The notes beneath the pieces are model-generated. The model ran no database searches. It was not told the origin of the DNA and saw only the letters and a list, made by a program, of their open reading frames with translations. DNA of 64,000 nt from the NCBI RefSeq assembly GCF_003261575.2, contig NZ_CP036175.1, positions 3,658,001 to 3,722,000 on the forward strand. Reading direction: 5' to 3'. This document shows positions 16,447 through 24,000 of the stretch, in pieces (position 1 is the stretch's first letter; each line of letters opens with the position of its first letter). Made by a program: the position numbers and the translations under genes. Source of the DNA: Klebsiella huaxiensis. GTDB lineage: Bacteria; Pseudomonadota; Gammaproteobacteria; Enterobacterales; Enterobacteriaceae.

Positions 16447-16647
16447 CTACAAAGTCATTAATGACATTAGAAACTCCTCAAAACCATTCTTAAAAGTAAT
16501 ACACTTTATCTCATTCCCACAAGAAGCTCTTGCCAGGAAAACCCTATTAATACCATCACCACTCAACTGATATTTGATTAATCCTGTATTCATGTCATAA
16601 TCTATCGATAACAATTCCAGACTACAGTACTCAGATAATAATTCCAT
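16447..16647 (-). CDS. hypothetical small protein in CDI tail
   Basis: A 66-residue protein starting MELLSEYCSLELLSIDYD. The ATG at 16647 is chosen because GGGAGGA lies just upstream; the open frame continues 13 codons further with no binding site. The strand-like pattern (GLIKYQLSGDGINRVFLA) suggests a small beta-rich fold. I cannot assign a family. It may be an intact immunity gene or the remaining part of a longer one. Confidence 0.45.
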   Translation of the reverse strand: MELLSEYCSLELLSIDYDMNTGLIKYQLSGDGINRVFLARASCGNEIKCITFKNGFEEFLMSLMTL

Positions 16648-16814
16648 TTTATCCTCCCAGATAAGTATGTATATCCTCACAAACAATACTTTTATGTCCC
16701 TTCCTGCTCAAGGCTGATATTTTTCACATTACATAATCACAGCGACATGCAAAATTTGACATAAAAACCGCTTACAGATTAATACCCTTCCTGTAACAGT
16801 GATGGATTTTTCTG

Positions 16815-17084
16815 TTACTCAACTTCTTTAACATATGAGTCGAATTTATTTGGATCTAATTCACTTTCTATCAAGAGTCGCCCACAGCAAGGGCATATAT
16901 ACGCATCTTTTGCCGACCTATCATATAGTTTAGTCAGTAAATCAGGGTATTTGTTTTTCCTGATATCCTCCCATAACCCAATAATCTCCATTATATTTTT
17001 TTGAGGGACAACATCATGTAAAAAGCCCTCCTCCATTGTGTGTACAGCCATAACATGCCCACATTTACATCTCAACTTTGACAT
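16815..17084 (-). CDS. small zinc-ribbon protein, candidate immunity gene
   Basis: An 89-residue protein with two cysteine pairs that could bind one zinc ion: CKC at residues 6-8 and CPCC in the DAYICPCCGRLLIE segment. The middle part is helical (IMEIIGLWEDIRKNKYPDLL). The ATG at 17084 has GGAG at good spacing, so it is probably translated. It resembles small conserved proteins that I associate with CDI and Rhs islands, where they are usually labelled hypothetical or immunity. Function is inferred from context only. Confidence 0.55.
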   Translation of the reverse strand: MSKLRCKCGHVMAVHTMEEGFLHDVVPQKNIMEIIGLWEDIRKNKYPDLLTKLYDRSAKDAYICPCCGRLLIESELDPNKFDSYVKEVE

Positions 17085-17185
17085 TATTTTGCTCCAATAG
17101 AAGACAGGTCAAAACCATGAAAACCTCTGTCGAATTTATACTCCATAAACATTCATTATGAATAATATTAAGATCCATTTATTAA

Positions 17186-17549
17186 TCACTTAAGTTGATA
17201 TAAAATAATACTATAATTAGTCAATTTTGACGAGTGTTTTTCTACTATCTCTCGTTCCTCAAGATGAGATTGAAGATATTTTTCGCAAGCAATACAAGTA
17301 TATTTGGAGCAAAAAACTTCATTCCAGAGGCAATAATACACCGTAGTTATGCATTTAATATGCACATCGCTAGTCCAAACCCATGCACCATCAGTTTGGA
17401 TGGTAAGTGTCCCTATACATTATTGAAAAATCTTTCCGTATGGTGATAGTTTTCTGGTCAGGTCAATAAGTTCAGGATTTATAAGATCGTCGCCGCATTC
17501 CGGGAACCAAGAATATAAACATCGGTTTTTTATATTTATCTGATAACAT
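17186..17549 (-). pseudogene. decayed immunity-type gene, related to 14912-15283
   Basis: A strong start is still present (GAGGAG then ATG at 17549, MLSDKYKKPMFIF), but the frame closes after about 25 codons. Shifting frame continues as SWFPECGDDLINPELIDLTRK, shifting again gives IGTLTIQTDGAWVWTSD, and another shift gives HNYGVLLPLE. These pieces line up in order with the intact protein at 14912-15283 (IGTLTIKTDGAWAWSGD, QHYGLSLPEDF). The nucleotide match is easy to see at 17378-17417 versus 15039-15078. The simplest reading is a gene of the same family broken by several small insertions or deletions. Confidence 0.65.
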
Positions 17550-17580
17550 CTGTTCTCCTCAAGAATGACAAAATTACAAT

Positions 17581-17889
17581 TCAAAGTTGACAGTCATCCC
17601 GATTAGATAACTCGAGTAATTCTTTTAAATATGCTTGAAAATCCCTCCCTTTCGTTTCCTTAATATATTCCAAAACAGATTTAACATTATCAATGGTAAT
17701 ACCTCCATCAACTCTGGACATTTCTATCTTGATGATTTTTTCACCGTTAATAAGATAAGTATAAATATCTTCGTACTGTTCTATCATATGATATATAAGG
17801 CATGCTGAAGATGCATACTCAAACCTTTGACGTATAAATGGGAAAACAACCGTTCTCTCCCACCGTTCAAATTCATCTGTTTTTTTCAT
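17581..17889 (-). CDS. hypothetical protein, candidate immunity gene
   Basis: A 102-residue soluble protein of unknown family. It contains ERWERTVVFPFIRQRFEYASS, a DGGITIDNVKSVLEYI segment and a lysine/glutamate-rich helix near the C-terminus. The ATG at 17889 has AGGTGA six bases upstream. It sits among orphan CDI immunity genes on the same strand. I infer an immunity or remnant role from the neighbourhood only. Confidence 0.5.
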   Translation of the reverse strand: MKKTDEFERWERTVVFPFIRQRFEYASSACLIYHMIEQYEDIYTYLINGEKIIKIEMSRVDGGITIDNVKSVLEYIKETKGRDFQAYLKELLELSNRDDCQL

Positions 17890-18003
17890 ATTATGTCACC
17901 TGATTTGAAGCAAATACGCCAGCGAACTCTCTAATCAATTCATTATCAAAAGATCGGCGCCGTAAATATAGACACCGACCTCACACATCTCACAATCAAT
18001 ACG

Positions 18004-18351
18004 TCATGCTAACTTACTAATAATCCCTTGAACTATACATACGTCTTCAGGATGCCGTTGTATATATTTCTTAGCAGCTAATTTTAAATATTCAAAACAT
18101 GTTTCCTCGCTAACAACTACTGTTTCTTCTTCAGATGGTGGGTACCCCCATGCAAACTCAACCTCCACACTCCCATTTTCAATATTATTAATAAAACAAC
18201 AATAAGCACCATCAGTATTTAATGCATTCCTTTCGATAAGCAATCTTATCGCTCGGACAAAATCCCCATCACTATACATCCTGTCAAAATACCCTTTAAT
18301 AACCCAATTTTCTTCAGTAGTATCATATGGCTGACCAAATAATTCGTTCAT
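18004..18351 (-). CDS. CdiI-type ribonuclease-toxin immunity protein (orphan)
   Basis: A 115-residue acidic protein matching what I recall of the CdiI family that neutralises the CdiA-CT nuclease of E. coli strain EC3006: an N-terminal WVIKGYFDRMYSDGDFVRAI segment, a GAYCCFINN segment, FAWGYPPSEEETVVVSEE and the C-terminal YIQRHPEDV. It would bind and block an incoming toxin. The toxin gene itself is lost, but its apparent last 27 codons remain just upstream at 18368-18451, 16 bp from this start. It is therefore an orphan cdiI with a trace of its former partner. Confidence 0.72.
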   Translation of the reverse strand: MNELFGQPYDTTEENWVIKGYFDRMYSDGDFVRAIRLLIERNALNTDGAYCCFINNIENGSVEVEFAWGYPPSEEETVVVSEETCFEYLKLAAKKYIQRHPEDVCIVQGIISKLA

Positions 18352-18367
18352 CTGAAAACTCCCTTTT

Positions 18368-18451
18368 TTATTTAGGATGAAAGCTTCTAACTAAGTCTGT
18401 TGCAGAATCCAAGTATACTCTAAAAGTTACTCCCCCTGTACTTTGTTCATA
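18368..18451 (-). pseudogene. C-terminal remnant of a CdiA toxin domain
   Basis: Reading the minus strand, 27 codons are open before a TAA stop at 18368: YEQSTGGVTFRVYLDSATDL, ending VRSFHPK. The pattern GGVTFRVYLD...RSFHPK is what I would expect at the end of a secreted nuclease domain. The stop is followed within 16 bp by the start of a CdiI-type immunity gene, the normal toxin-immunity order. The rest of the toxin is gone. Between it and the upstream immunity gene, 18522-18543 is a perfect 9-bp-stem hairpin (GGTGATCGC/GCGATCACC). Confidence 0.55.
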
Positions 18452-18600
18452 CTATGTATTTTTTTTAGACATTGCATTTCTGTGCCACAAGCTAGCAATG
18501 AATCATTTTATTATCGAGTTCGGTGATCGCCTGAGCGATCACCTTTAATACATTTACAGTTACAGCGAACTATCCCGATACAAAGCCATGATCATTTGAA

Positions 18601-18915
18601 TTAATAAAAATCAGATGTGACTCTCCCTTCTTTTTTTAATATATCAAGAAAGCGTTTATACGCTTGCTCATCCAGTTCCAGGAGTTCATCTAATAGACAC
18701 TCATTAATTAAGGCCCAATGAAAAATACCGTATCCGTTATTTTTAAAATAAACACATTTATCTTTTATTTCAGCATCAATGACTTCAACTTTATTAGCAG
18801 AATAAGCTGCTAATCCGCCATAACCTCTAGGCATACCTAAAAAATTTACATCGCCATCGATAAAATAAACTGCATAAATATCGACCACTTCACCATCATT
18901 TTCTCTAATCTTCAT
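18601..18915 (-). CDS. candidate immunity protein for the orphan CdiA-CT at 18912-19607
   Basis: A 104-residue soluble protein beginning MKIRENDGEVVDIYAVYFID, with a central MPRGYGGLAAYS segment and an acidic helix (LLDELLELDEQAY). Its ATG overlaps the stop of the upstream toxin-like ORF (ATGA at 18912-18915), the tight coupling typical of toxin and immunity pairs. I do not recognise the family, but this arrangement makes it the cognate immunity gene of that module. Confidence 0.65.
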   Translation of the reverse strand: MKIRENDGEVVDIYAVYFIDGDVNFLGMPRGYGGLAAYSANKVEVIDAEIKDKCVYFKNNGYGIFHWALINECLLDELLELDEQAYKRFLDILKKEGRVTSDFY

Positions 18916-19607
18916 TTGATTCTATCCTTAATACTATCTATCACCCCCTTAGGGGCCTGTTGGATTCGTTGGGGAGTCGTAATCTTCATATCATAAGCTT
19001 TATTCGTAGTTAAGTTATACTGATAGTGAACGGTAATAGTTGTCCCATCAGAAAGCTTCTGTTTTATTTCCATTTTTTGGAAACCAGCTTCCACAGGAAA
19101 ACGAGAGTCGTTGTTCATCCCATCTAATTTCGTACCTACTTCAGGATTGTTTTTTACTTGGTTCCAGACTATTTGTTCATTTAAATCCCGAGGCACGGTA
19201 ATCTGCTGGCCGGGTTTTGCAGTTGATATGTTTTCAGCATTTTTTATAAGCTGTTGATAATATACATAATTACTATCTTTTAGACTTAAATCTTTGGTGT
19301 TTTTACCGTTCTGCCCAATTCTGTCCAACGCAGCCTTCTCTGCATGAACACCTGTATTCTTTCGAGCGGCCTTCTCAAGCGACTTAACCCCATTAACCGT
19401 GAGTTTAGCGCCATACTTGGCAGCCCCCGCAACGCCCAGCACCGACGTTGCAGCCTCAGTCATCAACTGACCAAATTCCAGGCCAGCGCTATAGGCTCCA
19501 TTCACCCCTGCTTTTTGATAGCTGGCTTTCATGGCATCAAGACGGGCTATATAACTCTGCTTGACGCTGTTAGTGATTGCAGACCAGACGTCATCTTCAC
19601 GCATCAA
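18912..19607 (-). CDS. orphan CdiA C-terminal toxin module, 5' truncated
   Basis: A 230-residue ORF with no secretion signal. Its N-terminal part, and about 19 more in-frame codons upstream to a stop at 19662, read as the pretoxin region of a CdiA-type exoprotein (NSAQAIGAFKALMREDD, then VWSAITNSVKQSYIARLDAM and a glycine/alanine-rich stretch). The last hundred residues (from TVPRDLNEQIVWNQV to STIKDRIK-like IDSIKDRIK, with SRFPVEAGFQKME and ITVHYQYN) form a probable toxin domain of unknown activity. The first available ATG is at 19604 with AAGG upstream, so it may still be translated. It lacks the TPS delivery domain and is a typical displaced cdiA-CT module that could recombine onto cdiA. 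Confidence 0.68.
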   Translation of the reverse strand: MMREDDVWSAITNSVKQSYIARLDAMKASYQKAGVNGAYSAGLEFGQLMTEAATSVLGVAGAAKYGAKLTVNGVKSLEKAARKNTGVHAEKAALDRIGQNGKNTKDLSLKDSNYVYYQQLIKNAENISTAKPGQQITVPRDLNEQIVWNQVKNNPEVGTKLDGMNNDSRFPVEAGFQKMEIKQKLSDGTTITVHYQYNLTTNKAYDMKITTPQRIQQAPKGVIDSIKDRIK

Positions 19608-19900
19608 AGCCTTAAACGCACCAATCGCCTGCGCAGAATTTTCCAGGTACCGAAAACAAAGTTATTAACGTAGATTATTGATTGCACTCAAGATATAACC
19701 ATACGAATCAGCATGAACAATATCTCATCTAAGTTAACACTTATTTTCCAGATCCCTTTTAGCAATTAACCCCTCACGATCATTAAATAAACAACCATTA
19801 AAAAGAAATTAGGATTGATATTGAGAACACTCTGATTAAAAATCAGAACCTTCGCTATGTTCGATGCTATCCTCTGTTAACCTGTCAAAATCATCTTCTT
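19608..19900. other. AT-rich spacer upstream of orphan CdiA-CT
   Basis: The first 50 bp still read in frame with the orphan module as coding remnant (YLENSAQA), up to a TAA at 19662-19664. The rest is AT-rich, with no gene, repeat or terminator that I can support. Confidence 0.45.
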
Positions 19901-20062
19901 TCAACATGGATTAAAGTATTTTATAGTATCCTCTAAAGTTTCTTCGATACTATTTCCATATCCTATAACTAACTGAGCGCTACCATCAAAATTTCTTTTT
20001 ACTCTCAGATCTGTTATCCCGGCATACTCACCTGATTGATTTTCATAAATGTTAACCTTCAT
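19901..20062 (-). CDS. small hypothetical protein, candidate immunity gene or fragment
   Basis: A 53-residue protein from the ATG at 20062 (MKVNIYENQSGEYAG), with in-frame alternatives at 20071 (ATG) and 20107 (TTG). None has a convincing ribosome binding site. The pattern of a beta strand pair followed by GYGNSIEETLEDTIKYF resembles the small alpha/beta proteins often seen near CDI toxins. Whether it is a complete gene is uncertain. Confidence 0.4.
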   Translation of the reverse strand: MKVNIYENQSGEYAGITDLRVKRNFDGSAQLVIGYGNSIEETLEDTIKYFNPC

Positions 20063-20210
20063 TTTTTGCATATGGTAAAATATCGACCATCCAAATAGTA
20101 AATTCAACTACTTTTTTTCAATTTTCCCAATATTTTCCAACTTTAAATCATGCCCCTACTAATTACAAAATCAGAACAGCTAAATATCTTTATTACAAAC
20201 AAACCACGTA

Positions 20211-20546
20211 TTATACGTTCCCAGGCCCTTTCCATGTTAATTGAGACTTCATCGTTTCAGGAACCAAAGAGAACAATATTGAAAAACGTCTCAACTGCTC
20301 GTTGTATATAATACTTTTTTTTATATCACATTCTTCATAATAGTAACGAGCACCCCAATTCAAAAAGTCAATGTCTGCATCATTAAAAACCTCACCTCGG
20401 AGAAGAAAACAAAACTTATGGATTAGCTGAGACTCATAATACACTGATTTATCTCTAAACCTCCCCCACAAACTTAGTTTTGAAACATTCCGGATATGTT
20501 GTAGAGAACAACGGTAAATTTCCAGATACACGTCTTTTTTATTCAT
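20211..20546 (-). CDS. candidate CDI immunity protein, paralog 2
   Basis: A 111-residue protein beginning MNKKDVYLEIYRCSLQHIRN. It aligns along its whole length with the gene at 20654-20986 (shared SLxHIRN, SxYYESxLI, ARxYYExCDxKKSI, LVPExMK), about half the residues being identical. The ATG has GAGGGAAG upstream. Both lie directly after cdiA on the same strand. The second copy may protect against a related toxin variant or be a leftover from an earlier CdiA-CT swap. Confidence 0.65.
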   Translation of the reverse strand: MNKKDVYLEIYRCSLQHIRNVSKLSLWGRFRDKSVYYESQLIHKFCFLLRGEVFNDADIDFLNWGARYYYEECDIKKSIIYNEQLRRFSILFSLVPETMKSQLTWKGPGNV

Positions 20547-20653
20547 TTTTACTTCCCTCGATTAAAGCTGCATTGTTAATTTTATTTCTCATTTTTAAAC
20601 AATTACACAAAAGCCATTGAAACTATTGCAGACAAGTAGCATTATTACTTTAT

Positions 20654-20986
20654 TCACTGTTTGGGGCCACTCCACTCAAGCTCTTTCTTCATGTCCTCAG
20701 GAACCAAGGCAAACAATGCAGAAATCCTTTCAAGTTGAGAACTATAGAGGATACTTTTTTTTTCATCGCAATGTTCATAGTACCACCTGGCTTGGGAATT
20801 TAAGAACCAGATATCATTCTTATCAAAGCACTCATGCCTAAGCACAGAATCCAATTGATAAATCAATCCTGATTCATAATAAATAGACACATCCTTAATT
20901 CTTGACCATGGCCTTTGCGTTGACTTATTTCTTATATGAGGCAATGACCAGAACAACATATCCAAATAAATTTCATTTTTTTTCAT
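20654..20986 (-). CDS. cdiI: candidate CdiI immunity protein for the resident CdiA
   Basis: A 110-residue soluble protein, starting MKKNEIYLDMLFWSLPHIRN at the ATG at 20986, which has GGAGAA six bases upstream; the open frame extends six codons further without support. It starts 51 bp after the cdiA stop on the same strand, the position occupied by cdiI in known loci, so it should bind and block the toxin domain of the CdiA in the same cell. Aromatic-rich helices (ARWYYEHCDEKKSI) dominate. It is the first of a tandem paralogous pair. I do not recognise the immunity family; the name rests on position. Confidence 0.65.
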   Translation of the reverse strand: MKKNEIYLDMLFWSLPHIRNKSTQRPWSRIKDVSIYYESGLIYQLDSVLRHECFDKNDIWFLNSQARWYYEHCDEKKSILYSSQLERISALFALVPEDMKKELEWSGPKQ

Positions 20987-21037
20987 CCCATTCTCCATAA
21001 GCACCCCATGATTCCATAAAAACCATGGGGGTAGTGA

Positions 21038-24000
21038 CTATTTCCTCATCGGCACTCGGAATTTATCACCTGTATACTTTACCTGATGATACCAATTCCC
21101 ATTTTTTATCAATTCCTCTATATACCTTGTACTCCCCGTTTCATTATATAGCTCAATCGCAGCTACCATACGGTGATTCCCTTCTGAAACATAATACATT
21201 CCTTTTGAATCTTTGTAACCTGCGATCTTAAATTCATCTACATTATATTTAAATGATTCATCCTTCATTTGTTTTTTGTAAAAATCAACTTTCTCAGGTT
21301 TTCCCAAGCCAACCTGAGTACTCTTTATGTATGCAGGAACACCTTTCTGTGAAAGAACACCAACATCAGTAAGGTATTTTCCAATAGCAGGTAAAACATA
21401 CTTGCCGGCTCCCCATCCAACGGCCCACATGGTAGCATCCGCTAACGCTTCTTTACCCCACAGTTTTAATGCGCAGCCAGTACCGGCAGTCCATCCACAG
21501 GTATCAAATCGATTATATGCATTTTCACCCATTTGATGATATTGACCGGCAATATCAAAACCAATCTGAAGCCCTAGTTCCCTGTAGCCACTTGCACGAG
21601 AGATTCCCATCAGCATTTCGTTAACACAATTCCCGTTTCCGGCAACTCTGCAACCCTCAAATCTCTTCTCATTTTGAACTGACATTTGAGTCATTTCCCT
21701 GCGAACTCCAACTTCGCAGTTGCTGTTTCCCTTACAGTTAACCAGTTTTTTCGCAAATTTTGCTGGCTCTTCATGCATTAGAAAATTATACCGAAGTACA
21801 TTCTCGGCGGCATTTGCGCCACTATTTACTCCAGCAACTGAATTTGTTATCGCTGCCCCTGTAATAGCACCAATAACTCTTCCCGCAGACTGAATCTTAT
21901 TATCTCGAGTGTCTGGCTCGACAAACATATTGCCTAGCGTTATAGCAGCCAGTTCCGCCGCCAGCGCCCCTGCCGCAGCACCCTTCCCATTTCCGCCTCC
22001 TATCTCGGCGCTGATGCCCGACAGCACCGCGTGGCTGAGCATTTTACCTTGCGGACCCAGCACCTGACCGTTGTCGCCAATCAGTCCTGCCCCTTCAGCG
22101 TTGATCTGACCAGCGACGTTAGCCAGCAGAGCCGTGGTCAGATTGTCTTTATAGCTGCCGCCGTTGATAGCGGTGTTCAGGCTGGAGCTGATAACCGACT
22201 GCCCGGCAACCCGCTGGGCGATTTTGGTCCAGCCCTCATCTTTGATAAGTACAGGCAAATGGGCTTTATCTGCCGGAACGTCCAGCGCCATCATCTTGTC
22301 GAACCCGGCCAGCGCGCCGCCAATCGCCATCGACGTCGCCAGCGATTTCACCGAGCTACTGCTACCCATCGTTTTCAGGGTTTTCGACAGATTACCCTTG
22401 TGTTCAACCAGCGCCACCGCCGCCTGAGACATCAGAGATGACATCCCGGCATAGGCAGAACCATAAACCATCGTCGCAGTCGCGCCAGCCGCACCAGTGG
22501 CCGATACCGCACTGGTCGCCGCCGCTGCGGCTAGTCCGGCACCTGCCGTCACAGCAGCAACAGCAACAGCAATCACCGCCGCCACCACCGGATTCAGGCT
22601 CTGGCTCTGGTGGTTCCAGCCGTCGTAAGCATTCTTAACCGCATTCCACTGCACATCGCTGCGGGTATTCAACCCCTTCAGCCACGTGGTGCCGGGCAGT
22701 TCACCCAATGCCGTGACGGCCCCCTGCAGCGTCTGGGCGTTTTGGGTACGCACATCGGCGCTGATGCCGCCAGCCGCATCGATGGTCAGCTTACCGCCCG
22801 CATGGATTGACGGCAGGACCCATTTATCTTCGCTGTAGCCCCGGTTGCTCTGCTTAATGTAAAAACCTTTCGAGTTAGTTACCGTCTGCTCGAAAGTGGT
22901 ATTTTTCACCGCCCGGAAGTTGACCTTTCCGTTGGTGCTGGTGAGGCGAGCGTTTTTCCCTGCCGCGATTTTACTCGCCTCATAAGTGCTGTCGTCGCGG
23001 CTCAACAGGTTGATATTGCCCCCGGCGGTAAACTCGGTGACCCTTTTTATCGTCTCGTGCTTCGTCTTTTTGATGGTGGTTTTCTTGCCCCACCACTTGC
23101 GCTTGACGGTTTTCTTCTCGTAGTGGCTCGACTCCTCCATCGCCTGGGCATACAGCCAGCCGCCTTTTGCAGCGACATCCATCGTGCCTTTTGCGATCAA
23201 ACGAGTCGCCTGGAACAGAATGCTGCCGCCAGAAATCACCGTCAGCGCCGCGCCTGAGTTCAGCGTGACGCCGGTCTGGGTGACCGCTTCGCTCCAACTG
23301 CTACCCTTTTCCCGATATTGGGTCCCCTTCACCGCCTCAAAGCGCATATTGCCGCCCGAGGTCAGGAAGATATTGCCACTGGAGGTCAGACTGCTCCCCG
23401 CCGCCTGAATCGTTCCACTGGCCGCCAACGTCAGCTGGTTTGCGCCGCGTATGCTGCTGAATACGTTCAGTTCATCATGGTTATTGTCATTCTTGCTGTC
23501 GGTGACGCTGTAGCCTTTGGCTGGCAGCAGGATATGCCTTCCGGCCTGTAAAGTAGCTTTATCTCCGGCGACCACACTGGCGCCGGGCAGCGAGATATCC
23601 GCCGCTGCGTTGATCAGCAGGTTTTTGCCTGCCTTCAGCACGCTACGCAGTTCCGGCGTACGGCTGGTGGGGAAGTACGGGCTGAAACGTTCGCTGAGGG
23701 TACGCATACTGAAATCAGCCTGCGCCCTTGAAGTCATGCTGATGTTCCCGCCAGCCTCCGCACGAATGCCTTTTAAGGTCAGGTTTTTACCGCTGCTGAG
23801 GGTAATATCACCCGATGCACGCAGCGGGTCGCCCGGCAGCATGCGGTTAAACAGTTCCTGTTTTCGCTCTGCAGAAAGCTGAACGCCGGGGCGCTGATGG
23901 TCCAGCATCGCTTCGTTTTTATCGACGGTGATATCACCGCCCGCCGTCATGGCGATATTTTTGCTCTGCACCGGCAGGCGGGTGTTTTTGAGCAGAATAT

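Noticed and set aside
17234..17446. Plus-strand 70-codon ORF in the CDI tail
   Set aside because: It lies over the minus-strand broken immunity gene, whose frames match an intact relative; the plus-strand reading has no support.
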